DNA of 64,000 bases from JAWKZG01 sp041396125 (GCA_041396125.1 JAWKZG010000017.1:58289-122288); one strand, 5' to 3'. Positions 37,093 through 47,481 are shown, numbered from the stretch's first letter. Notes: generated by a model not told the origin, from the sequence alone. Made by a program: numbers and translations.

Positions 37093-38121
37093 TTAATCTC
37101 GTCCTTCCTGTACCGCGTGACAGCGCACCTGGCCGGACTCGGTATCGATAACCCCAGGTGTTTCCTGGCGACAGCTCGCGTTGGCCAGCGGACAGCGCGG
37201 ATGAAAATGACAGCCACCGGGCGGTTCAATCGGACTTGGCACCTCGCCTGCCACAGGCGTGCGCTGCTTACCGCTCATCTCCAGATCGGGAATAGCATCC
37301 AGTAACATGCGAGTATAAGGGTGGCGCGGCTGGGCGAAAATCGTCCGGGACTCGCCCCATTCAACCAGACGCCCCAGGTACATGACCCCCAGCAAATCCG
37401 CGATGTGATAGACCACCGCCAGATCGTGGCTGATAAATAAATAGGTCAGACCCAGTTCGCGCTGCAGGGTTTTCATCAGATTCAGAATTTGCGCCTGCAC
37501 GGAGACATCCAGCGCCGAGGTGGGCTCATCACAGACCAGAAACTCAGGATTGCTGGCCAAAGCCCGGGCGATGGAAATACGCTGACGCTGACCGCCGGAA
37601 AACTCATGCGGAAATTTTTCACCATCTGCCGGCGATAAGCGCACCTGCTCCAGCAGCTCTGCCACGCGTGTGCGCAGGGCTGTCCGATCACGTACCAGTC
37701 GGTGCGCGCGCAGCGGCTCAGCAATGATATCAGCCACCCGCCAGCGCGGATTTAGACTGGCAAACGGGTCCTGGAAAATCATCTGCTGACGGCGTCGAAT
37801 AGCATTCATCTGGCTGCGTTTGAGTGCCGGACTAAGCGCTGTGCCGTCGAATAGTATCTGCCCTGCACTCGCCTGATAAAGCCCGACCACCAGCCGGGCC
37901 ACGGTAGATTTACCACAACCTGACTCGCCCACCAGACTGAATGTCTTGCCACGGGGAATGTGAAAACTGACACCGTCCACGGCCCGCAATAAACGGCGCG
38001 GCTGGCGTTCCAGCAGGCGGTTCAGGAATGGTGCCGACACATCGAACACCTTGCTCAACTGATCGACCTGCAGCAGGACGTCCGGATCATCTGCCAGCAA
38101 CGGTGCTGTCGCCACCATCAA
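37093..38121 (-). CDS. Oligopeptide/dipeptide ABC transporter ATPase, OppF/DppF type
   Basis: A 342-residue ATPase of the peptide/opine/nickel ABC family. Walker A GESGCGKSTVARL (about 64-76), Q-loop IFQDPFASLNPRW, signature EFSGGQRQRISIARAL, Walker B FLVCDEPTSALD, H-loop LFISHDLAVV, and the C-terminal oligopeptide domain with RHPYTRMLLDAIP and the cysteine motif GGCHFHPRCPLANASC that binds a 4Fe-4S cluster in some relatives. Its start overlaps the OppD-type gene by four bases. Last gene of the ABC operon. Confidence 0.92.
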   Translation of the reverse strand: MMVATAPLLADDPDVLLQVDQLSKVFDVSAPFLNRLLERQPRRLLRAVDGVSFHIPRGKTFSLVGESGCGKSTVARLVVGLYQASAGQILFDGTALSPALKRSQMNAIRRRQQMIFQDPFASLNPRWRVADIIAEPLRAHRLVRDRTALRTRVAELLEQVRLSPADGEKFPHEFSGGQRQRISIARALASNPEFLVCDEPTSALDVSVQAQILNLMKTLQRELGLTYLFISHDLAVVYHIADLLGVMYLGRLVEWGESRTIFAQPRHPYTRMLLDAIPDLEMSGKQRTPVAGEVPSPIEPPGGCHFHPRCPLANASCRQETPGVIDTESGQVRCHAVQEGRD

Positions 38122-39161
38122 ACGGCTCCTCCAGGTGCTTCCCCGCTGGTTTCCGCGCTGGCGTCATAGCGCCAACAGGCAACCTGGGCGGCGGCCTGAA
38201 CTACCTGGCCGACAGGTTGTGTTTGCAATGTTTGCAATTCGGGGCGTTCCAGGCTGCAACGCGGCAGACGCTCGGTGCAACGCGGATGAAACGCACAACC
38301 GGGCGGTATCTCATGCAATCGCGGCATGCTGCCTTCGATTTGCGTCAGCTGGGTTCCGGCAGGATTATCCGGCACAATTTTCGGGATCGAGCCCATCAGT
38401 CCGCGGGTATAGGGATGCAAGGGGTTTTTAATGACTTGCCGGGCACTGCCAATTTCAGCAATCCGGCCGGCATACATCACCGCCACCCGATTAGCCGTTT
38501 CCGCAATCACGCCCATATCGTGCGTAATCAGCATGATCGCAGCGCCGTGCTCACGGCATAATTTTTTCAATACACTGATAATCTGCGCCTGAATGGAAAC
38601 ATCGAGTGCCGTGGTGGGCTCATCGGCAATCACCAGCTTTGGGTTAACGCACAAGGCCAGGGCGATTACCACCCGCTGCCGCATGCCACCGGAAAACTGG
38701 TGTGGATACTGTTCCAGCCGTTGTTCAGGCGATGGGATCCCCACTTCACGCAGCAGCTCCAGTGCCCGTTGTCGCGCCCTGGAATCGCTCAGATCGGTGT
38801 GGGTCTGGATGGTTTCCACTAACTGACGACCGATGGTGTACAGCGGATTCAGACTGGTCAGCGGATCCTGAAAGACCATGCCAATCTCACGCCCGCGTAT
38901 GCGCCGCAGCTCATCGTAAGGCAAATTATCAATGCGCCGGCCACGCAGATATACCGCCCCGGCAGCGATCCGGCCCGGTGGCTCCAGTAAACCGATGATG
39001 GCCGCACCGGTAAGTGATTTGCCGGCGCCGGACTCACCGACGACACCCAGCACCTCGCCTTCATCAATCTGCAGGGAGACATCATCAACTGCCACCAGCG
39101 TTCGGTGGCGGGTCGGAATTTCAATGCGCAGATGATCAACCTGCAACAGCGTATCAGTCAT
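38118..39161 (-). CDS. Oligopeptide/dipeptide ABC transporter ATPase, OppD/DppD type
   Basis: A 347-residue ATPase and partner of the OppF-type subunit. Walker A GESGAGKSLTGAAI (about 39-52), Q-loop VFQDPLTSLNPLY, signature QFSGGMRQRVVIALAL, Walker B LVIADEPTTALD, H-loop MLITHDMGVI, and C-terminal HPYTRGLMGSIPK with GCAFHPRCTERLPRC. The GGMRQR form and the ALD-VSIQAQI sequence are typical of DppD/OppD. It starts five bases after the permease gene ends (39,167) and overlaps the next ATPase gene by four bases. Confidence 0.92.
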   Translation of the reverse strand: MTDTLLQVDHLRIEIPTRHRTLVAVDDVSLQIDEGEVLGVVGESGAGKSLTGAAIIGLLEPPGRIAAGAVYLRGRRIDNLPYDELRRIRGREIGMVFQDPLTSLNPLYTIGRQLVETIQTHTDLSDSRARQRALELLREVGIPSPEQRLEQYPHQFSGGMRQRVVIALALCVNPKLVIADEPTTALDVSIQAQIISVLKKLCREHGAAIMLITHDMGVIAETANRVAVMYAGRIAEIGSARQVIKNPLHPYTRGLMGSIPKIVPDNPAGTQLTQIEGSMPRLHEIPPGCAFHPRCTERLPRCSLERPELQTLQTQPVGQVVQAAAQVACWRYDASAETSGEAPGGAV

Positions 39162-39166
39162 TCAGG

Positions 39167-40126
39167 TCACCGCAGTTTAGGATTGAGTGCATCGCGCAAC
39201 CAGTCGCCCAGCAGATTGACCGCCAGCACCAGCAGAGCCAGCGCAATCCCCGGAAAAATCGTGATCCACCAGATACCGGAAAACAGGAAATCATTGCCAA
39301 CCCGGATCAGCGTGCCCAGCGAGGGCGAGGTCGGCGGCACTCCGACCCCCAGAAACGACAGCGTCGCTTCGGTGACAATGGCGATCGCCAGGTGGATAGT
39401 CGCGATCACCAGCACCGGGCCCATCACATTCGGCAGCACATGACGCAGCATGATCATGACCGGGTGAATCCCGATTAGACGGGCTGCCTGCACGTATTCT
39501 TTGTTGCGCTCGATCAGGGTTGAACCGCGCACGGTGCGGGCATACTGTACCCAGCCGGAGATACCGATAGCAAAAACCAGCACCTAAAACCAGATCTGGT
39601 CATGCAGTTCCTTAGGGAATACACCGCGTGCCACACCGTCGATCAGCAGCGCGATCAGGATGGCCGGAAACGACAATTGCACGTCCGCCACCCGCATGAC
39701 CAGCGCATCCACCGCGCCGCCAACATAGCCACTGATCAATCCCAGCGAGATACCCAGCAGCATGGCGAACAGCACCGCGGCAGCCCCGACACCGAGTGAA
39801 ATGCGCGAGCCGTAAATAATTGTCGACAGCAAATCACGTCCCTGATCATCAGTGCCCAGCAAAAAACGCGGATCACCATCCGCCAGCCACACTGGCGGCA
39901 ACTCTGCATCCAGCAGATCAATAGTAGCCAGATCAAACGGGTCATACGGTGCCAGCCAGGGTGCCAGCAGGGCAGACAGGATAAAAACAAGCGCGACCAG
40001 CGCCGCCAGAATCACACTTGGTGAATGGCAGAAGGAATACCAGATATCGCCGCTGAAAAACCGTTTGCCGACATCGCTGATTCGGATCCATACAGTTGTA
40101 TCGTGCGTACGGGGAGCGGCACTCAT
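39167..40126 (-). pseudogene. ABC transporter permease, OppC/DppC type, interrupted by in-frame TAG
   Basis: Inner-membrane permease of about 319 residues. The first 180 codons (start 40,126, MSAAPRTHDTTVWIRISDVG) show the N-terminal helix, DDQGRDLLSTIIYGSRISLGVG and further helices, ending KELHDQIWF. An in-frame TAG at 39,584-39,586 follows, and the same frame continues VLVFAIGISGWVQYARTVRG with the permease EAA-type loop ERNKEYVQAARLIGI to the normal end at 39,167. So one substitution (TAG where a Leu-type codon such as TTG is expected) splits the gene; unlike most breaks in this window it is not an indel. Without the C-terminal half the transporter would not work. Confidence 0.85.
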
Positions 40127-41116
40127 GAGGCATGTCCGCCAGCGACCGCACGATCAACCCGCAAACGCGGATCGACCAGAAAATACAAGACATCGACGAT
40201 AAAGTTAATAACGACGAAAATCAGTGCGATCAGCATCAAATAGGTCGCCATGACCGGGATATCGACCTCATTGATGGCCTGGATGAACAGTAGGCCCATG
40301 CCCGGCCACTGGAAAACTGATTCGGTGATAATCGCAAACGCAATAATAGTCCCCAGCTGCAAACCGCAGATGGTAATCACCGGCACCAGGGTATTTTTCA
40401 GGGCATGGCCGAAGTTAATCGCCCGGTCGCTCAACCCACGCGCACGGGCGAATTTGATGTAATCCATGCGCAATACTTCCAGCATCTCCGAGCGCACCAG
40501 TCGCATGATCAAGGTCATCTGGAACAAGGCCAGGGTAATCGCCGGCATGATCAGCGCCCGCAGTCCGTCCACCGTCAACAGCCCCGTGCTCCACCAGCCA
40601 ATCTGCACCACCTCGCCGCGGCCAAACGTCGGCAACCATTGCAGGATCACCCCAAAAACCAGAATCAGCAGAATTCCGATCAGAAAAGTCGGCAACGATA
40701 TCCCGATCAGTGACAGCGTCATAAACGCGTGTGCCCAAAAACCTTTCCGGTGCAGCGCCGTGTACACGCCCATCGGCACCCCGATCAGCAAAGCCATCAA
40801 GGCCGCGACCAGAGACAGCTCTAACGTGGCGGGCAAGCGTTCAATGAGCAATTCCCGAACAGGCCGCCGATGCCGGTAGGAGATACCGAAATCCCCGTGC
40901 GCAGCCTGCCACAGGTAGCGCCCGTATTGCACCAGAAAAGGATCGTTCAGGCCCAGTCCTTCGCGTAATTCAGCCCGTTGCTCCAGGGTTGTATCCTGAC
41001 CGACCATATTGTTGATCGGATCACCTACATAGCGGAACAGAGAAAAACGCGATAAGGCCTACGGTCAGCATGACCGCCAGTGATTGCAGGATTCGGCGCA
41101 GAGTAAAGGCAAGCAT
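40123..41116 (-). pseudogene. ABC transporter permease, OppB/DppB type, frameshifted near its start
   Basis: Inner-membrane permease. The main frame (40,123-41,007) has the family elements GDFGISYRHRRPV, ATLELSLVAALMALLIGVPM, the EAA loop DYIKFARARGLSDRAINFGH and six helices. Its normal N-terminus (MLAFTLRRILQSLAVMLTVG) is in another frame starting at 41,116. Removing one base from the five-A run at 41,043-41,047 (plus strand) joins them as LIAFSLFRYVGDPINNMVGQ, a typical OppB junction. The frameshift is therefore an extra base in a homopolymer and likely a sequence error. It overlaps the OppC gene by four bases. Confidence 0.85.
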
Positions 41117-41221
41117 TCCGTCAGTTATCCAGTGGCTAAATCTTGGGCAGCCTGGGGTCGACCTGTCCCTGGCCTGACCTGCAGCAAAGCTGCGACCAGA
41201 GACAAGCCTGCCATGACTGAT

Positions 41222-42805
41222 TTATTTGACTACCACATAGGTCAGATCGAAGACATTATCGGCCCGCTGGGCCAGCTCGACGTTATCGCGCACGCCCCAG
41301 GATAAAGGCTGTTGATGCAGTGGAATGTGGCCGACTTCATTCCAGTGAATAGTGAACGCTTCGTCGATATACGCCTGCCGTTGCTCAGGATTGGTTTCCG
41401 AACGGATCAGGCCGGCTAATTCGTGTACACGCTCATTGCAGTAGCCCCCCAGATTGAAGGCACCCAGGCCGTCTTTGCGACAGGCGATCAGCGACGCGAT
41501 TGGATTGTGAGCATCGAATGTTGAAGGGGTCCAGCCGAGCAGGAAGAAGCTGGTGTCATAGCCATTTTGCGCCAGCACTTTACCAAAGTACTTGGATTTG
41601 GTTTGTGCCAGCAGATCAATTTTAATACCGATTTTCGCCAGCATCGACGCGACCGCCTGACAAATGCGTTCATCGTTGACGTAGCGATCATTCGGGCAAT
41701 CCATAGTGACCTCAAACCCGTCGGCATAGCCTGCCTCCGCCAGCAAGGCTTTAGCGGCATCGACGTCGTAATCCAGACGCTTGTCTACCGCCTCACTCCA
41801 GCCATTGATTTGCGGCGCAATCATCAAACCGGCCGGGCGCGAGGCACCACGCATGACTTTTTTATGGATCGCGTTAATATCAATAGCCTGATAAAACGCT
41901 TTGCGCACTCGCACATCCTGGAACGGATTTTTGCCCTTGACACTGGATGAGGTCAGTTCGTCCCGAGCCTGATCAAAGCCCAGGAAAATAGTCCGCGCCT
42001 CGGCCCCGGTCAACGGCCGCACCCCCTCGGCTTTGTCCAGCCGGTCCCAATCCTGCACCGGCACTGGGTACGCCATATCCACATCGCCGGCAATCAAGGC
42101 CGCAACTCGTGTCGCATCCTGCCCGATCGGTGTAAAAATGGCTTCTGTGACATTGCCGGCTTTCGTGCCCCACCAATTGGGATTCTCGACCAACACGGTC
42201 CTGACGTCAGGCTGGCGCTCCTGAACCATGAACGGGCCGGTGCCATTGGCGTTCAGGTTGGCATAGTTACCTTGATCGTCACCCCGAATATTGGTGGCAT
42301 TGGCGCTGCCGTTTTCCTCTGACCATTCCCGGTCCATGATATAAAAAATTTCCAGCTGCAACGGCAGAATGGGATCGGGGCCGGGGGTGACCAGATCGAT
42401 GGTGTAATCATCTATTTTTTCCACCCGCTCGATCAGCGCCGCAATAATCTTCATATCCGAGCCTTCGCTGCGGGTGCGCTCGACGGAGAACACCACATCA
42501 TCGGCGTTGAAATCATTGCCATTGTGAAACTTCACCCCCTGACGCAGCGTGAAGCGCCAGCGGTTGGGTTCGACGTTTTCCCAGGATTCGGCCAGACCGG
42601 GAATCAGATTAAGATCCTTGTCGCGATCCACCAGGCCGTCATAAATGTTGCCCTGAAAGCCGAGTGTCATGGTTTCAAACAGGCCGTGTGGATCCAGGGT
42701 GCCAATGTCGCCCTGAAAGGCCCAGCGGAATGTTTCGGCAGCAGCAGAGGCGCTCGTCAGAGCGGCTACTACGCCAATGGTCAGCAGCGATTTACGATTT
42801 ATCAT
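41222..42805 (-). CDS. Peptide/opine-type ABC transporter substrate-binding protein (SBP family 5)
   Basis: Periplasmic binding protein of 527 residues from the ATG at 42,805 (MINRKSLLTIGVVAALTSAS, signal peptide cleaved near ASAAA-ET), with AGGAG six bases upstream; the frame stays open to 42,931 but that extension has no signal-peptide logic. Family SBP_bac_5 features are IGTLDPHGLFETMTLGFQGN, LAESWENVEPNRWRFTLRQG, VKFHNGNDFNADDVVFSVER and WTPSTFDAHNPIASL. Such proteins bind di- or oligopeptides, opines or glutathione. It precedes the two permeases and two ATPases, and follows an amidohydrolase gene in the same direction. Confidence 0.93.
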   Translation of the reverse strand: MINRKSLLTIGVVAALTSASAAAETFRWAFQGDIGTLDPHGLFETMTLGFQGNIYDGLVDRDKDLNLIPGLAESWENVEPNRWRFTLRQGVKFHNGNDFNADDVVFSVERTRSEGSDMKIIAALIERVEKIDDYTIDLVTPGPDPILPLQLEIFYIMDREWSEENGSANATNIRGDDQGNYANLNANGTGPFMVQERQPDVRTVLVENPNWWGTKAGNVTEAIFTPIGQDATRVAALIAGDVDMAYPVPVQDWDRLDKAEGVRPLTGAEARTIFLGFDQARDELTSSSVKGKNPFQDVRVRKAFYQAIDINAIHKKVMRGASRPAGLMIAPQINGWSEAVDKRLDYDVDAAKALLAEAGYADGFEVTMDCPNDRYVNDERICQAVASMLAKIGIKIDLLAQTKSKYFGKVLAQNGYDTSFFLLGWTPSTFDAHNPIASLIACRKDGLGAFNLGGYCNERVHELAGLIRSETNPEQRQAYIDEAFTIHWNEVGHIPLHQQPLSWGVRDNVELAQRADNVFDLTYVVVK

Positions 42806-42936
42806 GCGTTCTCCTCTCTTTTGGCTTATGTTTGCACGACTTATGGCATGCATGTCGGGTATATCTTGCAATAATAACGACATGCCATAGTTTATCGGTA
42901 GTCCATTGATACCAGTCAAAGGCCCGATCAAAGAGA

Positions 42937-44162
42937 CTATTGCAGCAGCTTGCCGTCTTTCATCAGCACCGCGATATTACGCCCATCCGCCGTGAAAACG
43001 GCCAGATCCGCCAGCGGATCACCATCAACCAGGAGCAGATCAGCCAGCGCACCGGGAGCGACTACGCCCAGCTCGCCACTGCGATTCAGCAGCTCCGCAT
43101 TGATCGAAGTCGCCTGGCGCAGGATCGTCGCAGCCGGCAAGACCTGGTTACGGATCTGGAACTCTTCACACTGATATTGATGCAAACCGCCCAACAGATC
43201 GGTGCCGAAACCGATCTTGACGCCGGCGCGGTGCAAATGCTCCAGTGCCTGCAGACCGGCGCTGCGCACATCATCCAGCTTGGCAAGACTGATCGCTGGC
43301 AACCCCAGTGCCTTACCGTCGCGGTGCAAAGCCTGATAGGCCACTAGCGTCGGTACTACAAAAGTGTCCTGACGAGCACAAAAACCGGCGGTTTCATAGT
43401 CAATCAGATTGCCGTGTTCAATGCTGCGCACGCCCAGTTCGACACAACGGCGGATCGATTCACTGGTATAGGCATGCGCCATGACGTAGGTTTTCCAGGA
43501 CTGCGCCTCCCACACGACAGCACGAATTTCCGCTGCAGAATATTGCAGATTCCAGACCGGGTCAGACGGCGAAGCTACCCCACCGGATGCCATGATCTTA
43601 ATCTGACTGGCACCTTTGCGGAGTTCTTCACGGGCAGCTCGCTGCACCTCGGCCACGCCATCGGCAATCTGCGACAGGGTGCCGCTGCCAGGCCACAGGC
43701 ACACAATGCAGGGTGTGGTTCATGCGGCAAACGGGAGTCACCATGGCCCCCGGTCTGACTCAGCGCTTTACCAGAATAAAACAGACGCGGCCCCTGAATC
43801 AGACCTTCTGCAATGGCTTGCGCCAGTCCGAAATCCGCGCCGCCAGCATCACGCACGGTGGTAAAACCACGACGCAAGGTATTTTCCAGAAACTGGCGGG
43901 CGTATTGGGCGACATGATACGGTGACAGCGCATCGATACGACGAATGTTCAGGTCGGCGGCCACCGCGTGATAATGCGCATCAATCAGCCCAGGCATCAG
44001 GGTTTTACCTTTCCCGTCAATAACCTGAGCGCTGCGCGAACGAATGTTTTGAGCCGATACGGCCTTGATACGATTGTCTTCAACCAGCACCTGCATAGCG
44101 GGCTGCAGATGTTCCGTTACGCCATCAAACAACTGGCAATTCTTGAACAGGATTTGTGTCAC
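42937..44162 (-). pseudogene. Imidazolonepropionase-like amidohydrolase, frameshifted
   Basis: Metal-dependent amidohydrolase of about 408 residues once repaired. The first frame (GTG start at 44,162) has the metal-binding LMPGLIDAHYH (HxH) and TTVRDAGGADFG. The second (42,937-43,704) has KIMASGGVASPSD with the bridging Lys, HAYTSESIRRCVELGVRSIEHG, and GFGTDLLGG with the catalytic Asp. One C missing from a short C run (43,711-43,713, plus strand GGG) shifts the frame between EPHP and CLWPGSGTLSQIADG. Related enzymes include Xaa-Pro dipeptidase-like hydrolases. It is the first gene of the peptide-type ABC operon, so cleavage of imported peptides or cyclic amides is plausible. Confidence 0.82.
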
Positions 44163-44245
44163 ACCGAGCTCTCATGCCGACGAAAAGAGTAGAGTGGGTA
44201 TAATACACGGCTAAAGACTAACCCTATCACGACTCCTGCGCAGCG

Positions 44246-44257
44246 GGAAACGTTTCC
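44246..44257. promoter_or_regulatory. Palindrome GGAAACGTTTCC upstream of amidohydrolase gene
   Basis: A perfect 12-bp palindrome with central CG, typical of LacI-family operators, in the 121-bp divergent region between the two amidohydrolase genes and 27 bases before the plus-strand ATG. It could control one or both directions. The nearest LacI genes are 42 kb away in this window, so the regulator is unknown. Confidence 0.45.
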
Positions 44258-44283
44258 GGCCAGGCTATATATATCGAGGCACC

Positions 44284-45491
44284 ATGCAAACAACGCATAA
44301 AAAACAAACCCAGACAGAACAAACCTTATACGCGGGCGGTTGGGTGTTCACCGGACACGAGCTGTTAAGTGATCACGCGGTCCTGCTTGAAGGCGAGCGG
44401 ATTGCCCAGCTGGCACCGATTGGTGAATTCGAAGGGTTCACCGGGAAACGGCAGGATACCAGCGGCTGCACGCTATTGCCGGGTCTGATCGACTGTCATG
44501 TTCATCTCTGCTACGGCGGCGAAGCCGATCCCGGCACCAGTGCCGACAAGCTGCGTCCCGGCGAGCTGGCCATCCGCTGTCTGGAACAGGCACAGCAGAC
44601 CTTGCGCGGTGGTATTACTACGGTACGCGATTGTGGCGGCAAGGATTATATCGAGTTCGCGGCCCGTGACGCCTGTAACAGCGGGCGTTTCCTGGGGCCG
44701 ACCATCCGTGCTGCCGGTCGCATGATCTGTATGACCGGCGGCCACGGCAATCGCACCGGGCGGGTCGCCGACGGTGCCGATGAAGTCGTTAAAGCGGTAC
44801 GCGAACAGATTCATGCCGGTTGTGATTTCTGCAAACTGATGGCAACCGGCGGCGTGATGACGCCGGGCGTCAACCCGGAAGACGCTCATTACAGCGAGGC
44901 CGAATTACGGGCCGGTATTAGCGAGGCACACCGCTTTCACCGCCATACTGCCAGCCATGCACAGGGGGCTGCCGGCATTCTGAATGCGGTGCGGGCCGGT
45001 GTTGATTCCATCGAGCACGGTATTTTCATGGATCAGCAGTGTCTGGCGGAAATGCTGGCGCATGAGGTTTATCTGGTGCCCACCTGCTCCGCCCTGCTGA
45101 ATATCCTGGAACATGCGCACCTGGGTATCCCGTCGTTTATCGTTGAAAAACCCAGCGGGTGGCCGAGCATCACCGTCGCTCGATCAAACTGTATTTTGAA
45201 GCAGGCGGCAAAATTGCTATGGGCACCGACGCCGGTACCCCGTTTAACCGGCATGGCGCAAACGCCTCTGAGTTGCGATTTATGGTGGAGTACGGTCTAA
45301 CGCCAAGCGCCGCACTGACCGCCGCAACTGTCCATGCTGCCGACCTGATGCGCCTGCCCGAACGGGGGCGTATTGGCGCTGGCATGGCGGCTGATTTATT
45401 GCTGGTGCAGGGTAATCCGCTGGACGATATTCATTGTGCGGCAGACCCGGCCAACCACCGCCAGGTCATCAAAAACGGCATCCTGGTCTAG
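44284..45491 (+). pseudogene. Imidazolonepropionase-like amidohydrolase (second copy), frameshifted
   Basis: Second metal-dependent amidohydrolase, about 402 residues after repair. The first frame has TLLPGLIDCHVHLCYGGEAD (HxH metal site), GGITTVRDCGGKDYI, CKLMATGGVMTPG with the bridging Lys, TASHAQGAAGILNAVRAGVD and SIEHGIFMD. The second (from about 45,150) has YFEAGGKIAMGTDAGTPFN with the catalytic Asp and the C-terminal LLLVQGNPLDDI. An added A in the five-A run at 45,146-45,150 joins them as VEKTQRVAEHHRRS. It is divergent from the other amidohydrolase and probably processes similar imported compounds, for example prolyl dipeptides. Substrate not established. Confidence 0.83.
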
Positions 45492-45530
45492 ACGACCAAG
45501 CCAGCTCAGTATAAGCCTGCCCGGTGCCTC

Positions 45531-46337
45531 TTATTCCAGCACTTTAAAACGCCGGCCGTCCTTGGGGATAAATACCCGCCGCACACCATAAGGGGTATGT
45601 GGCGGTATCGTCATGATCTGGCCGTCAGGCCTTATTTCCACCTCGGGCTGGACCGGGATGATCGGCTCACGCGCCGTCATGGCAAATGCCTCGCTGACAG
45701 AGGCTACGCGATTCAGACGCTGCAAATTCATGCGGGTCGGAAAAATCACATTCAGGCTGCCGGCTTCGGCCTTTTGAATGGCCTCCTGCGAACTGATCCA
45801 CATCGAATCCAGCGCTTCGTGTCCATCATGAATGGCCTGCTGGGATGGTGGTGTCGCTGCCAGAAAAAAATGGGTATCGAACACTTTTGGCCGCAGCCGG
45901 GGTGTAATCCAATGTGCAAACGGCCTTAACTGGTCCAGCGCCAGTTCCAGATTTTCAGCCTGACAGAGTTCCAGCATACCGATACGGTTTTCGAGCAAGG
46001 CCTGACGATACTGCTGCAATGCACCAAGCTCGGCCTGCTGCAGCAATTGTGACTGCCCCTGCCGCCGCGCCAGCAGTACACCGCATTCCTCGAAGGACTC
46101 ACGCACCGCCGCAACCCGAAACGCCAGTTCCTGCGCATCACAGTGCGCGACCCCGGCACTGCAGGCACGCAGGCCGGGGTCGCGGTCAGCGGGATCGAGT
46201 TTGCCGCCCGGAAACACCAGTGCTCCGGAAAAGGAATCAATATCGTAATGCCGCACGACCATAAAAACCTGCAGCCCGGCTGCCGTATCACGCAACAGCA
46301 GCACAGTGGCCGCCGGATAAACTGTTGCTTCGGGCAT
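45531..46337 (-). CDS. NUDIX hydrolase, NUDT19-like
   Basis: A 268-residue NUDIX-family pyrophosphohydrolase. The Nudix box is split: VFPGGKLDPAD, then about 20 residues, then AAVRESFEECGVLLA, which supplies the REx2EE metal site. This long insertion within the box is characteristic of the NUDT19-like group, some members of which hydrolyse coenzyme A derivatives. The helical C-terminal part (EALDSMWISSQEAIQKAEAG and PPHTPYGVRRVFIPKDGRR) also fits this group. It lies 22 bases downstream of ribBA in the same direction. Substrate unknown. Confidence 0.88.
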   Translation of the reverse strand: MPEATVYPAATVLLLRDTAAGLQVFMVVRHYDIDSFSGALVFPGGKLDPADRDPGLRACSAGVAHCDAQELAFRVAAVRESFEECGVLLARRQGQSQLLQQAELGALQQYRQALLENRIGMLELCQAENLELALDQLRPFAHWITPRLRPKVFDTHFFLAATPPSQQAIHDGHEALDSMWISSQEAIQKAEAGSLNVIFPTRMNLQRLNRVASVSEAFAMTAREPIIPVQPEVEIRPDGQIMTIPPHTPYGVRRVFIPKDGRRFKVLE

Positions 46338-46359
46338 GGCGGTTTCTGAACCTCGTTAA

Positions 46360-47481
46360 CTAGGAGCGGGCGTCGTGCGCTTTGCCTGCGCCCAGGGCAA
46401 CATGCTCGACAATTTCCAGGCCGTAACTTTCCAGACCGAAATAACGCCAGTTGGAATTGGTCAGCACCCGCAGGCGGGAGATGCCCAGGTCCACCAGGAT
46501 CTGTGAACCAATGCCGTTTTCCCGCCATTCATGCAGACGCTCGGGGGTGTCAGCTTGCTCGGCTTCGGTCTGTTCGTAGAAACTCAGGTTCAGATTCCCG
46601 CCGTCACGCAGATAAATCAGTACCCCTTTGCCTTCCGCAGCGATGGTCTGCAGCGCAGTATCCAGCATACAGCTGCCTGCCGTGCCCAGCAGATCGTCAA
46701 CTAAATGCTCGTTATGCACCCGCACCAGGATATCGGAACCGTCGTCGACCTCCCCTTTCACCAATACCAGGTGCTGGGTATTGTCCGGCACCGACAGATA
46801 CACATAGGCCTGGAACTCACCATAACGAGTCTGCAGGGAACGGGCTTGCAAGCGTTGCACCAGCTTTTCTTTTTTGCGCCGGTAGCTGATCAAGTCAGCG
46901 ATAGACACAACCGGCATCTGGTGTTCACGGGCGAATTCGATAAGCTCGGGCAGGCGTTGCATGGTGCCATCGTCATTGACCAGTTCGCAGATCGCGCCCG
47001 CCGGTCGCAAACCGGCCAATTGCGCCAGATCAACCGCAGCTTCGGTATGGCCGGCCCGGCGCAGCACACCACCTTCTTTCGCCTGCAGCGGGAAGATATG
47101 CCCGGGCCGGGCGAAATCCTGCGGTTTACTGTTATGCCCGGCCAATGCCAGGATAGTTTTGCTGCGATCAGACGCTGAAATGCCGGTAGTGGTCTCGAAG
47201 CGATAATCAACCGAGACCGTAAAAGCTGTGCGGTGCCCTTCGGTGTTATGTTGCACCATCTGCGGCAGCTCCAGTTCGGCGATGCGCTCCGGGCTCATCG
47301 GAACACAGATAATGCCGCTGGTATGGCGGATCATAAACGCAATCTTGTCAGGCGTGGCTTTTTCTGCTGCGATGATTAAATCACCTTCGTTTTCACGGCC
47401 TTCGTCATCGACCACGACGACGAACTGGCCGGCAGCGATAGCTTTTATGGCGTCTTCTATGGGAGATAATAAACTGCTCAT
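46360..47481 (-). CDS. ribBA: 3,4-dihydroxy-2-butanone-4-phosphate synthase with degenerate GTP cyclohydrolase II domain
   Basis: A 373-residue riboflavin-synthesis protein. The N-terminal DHBP synthase domain (1-205) is intact: VVVVDDEGRENEGDLIIAAE, MIRHTSGIICVPM, TTGISASDRSKTI, ARPGHIFPL and AGHTEAAVDLAQLAGL. The C-terminal domain resembles GTP cyclohydrolase II, but the zinc-binding Cys triad region (normally SEC...C-x-C) reads VHNEHLVDDLLGTAGSCMLD with a single Cys, so cyclohydrolase activity is not expected. Such RibBX proteins are common in proteobacteria, where a separate RibA supplies that step. No FMN riboswitch was recognised upstream. Confidence 0.93.
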   Translation of the reverse strand: MSSLLSPIEDAIKAIAAGQFVVVVDDEGRENEGDLIIAAEKATPDKIAFMIRHTSGIICVPMSPERIAELELPQMVQHNTEGHRTAFTVSVDYRFETTTGISASDRSKTILALAGHNSKPQDFARPGHIFPLQAKEGGVLRRAGHTEAAVDLAQLAGLRPAGAICELVNDDGTMQRLPELIEFAREHQMPVVSIADLISYRRKKEKLVQRLQARSLQTRYGEFQAYVYLSVPDNTQHLVLVKGEVDDGSDILVRVHNEHLVDDLLGTAGSCMLDTALQTIAAEGKGVLIYLRDGGNLNLSFYEQTEAEQADTPERLHEWRENGIGSQILVDLGISRLRVLTNSNWRYFGLESYGLEIVEHVALGAGKAHDARS

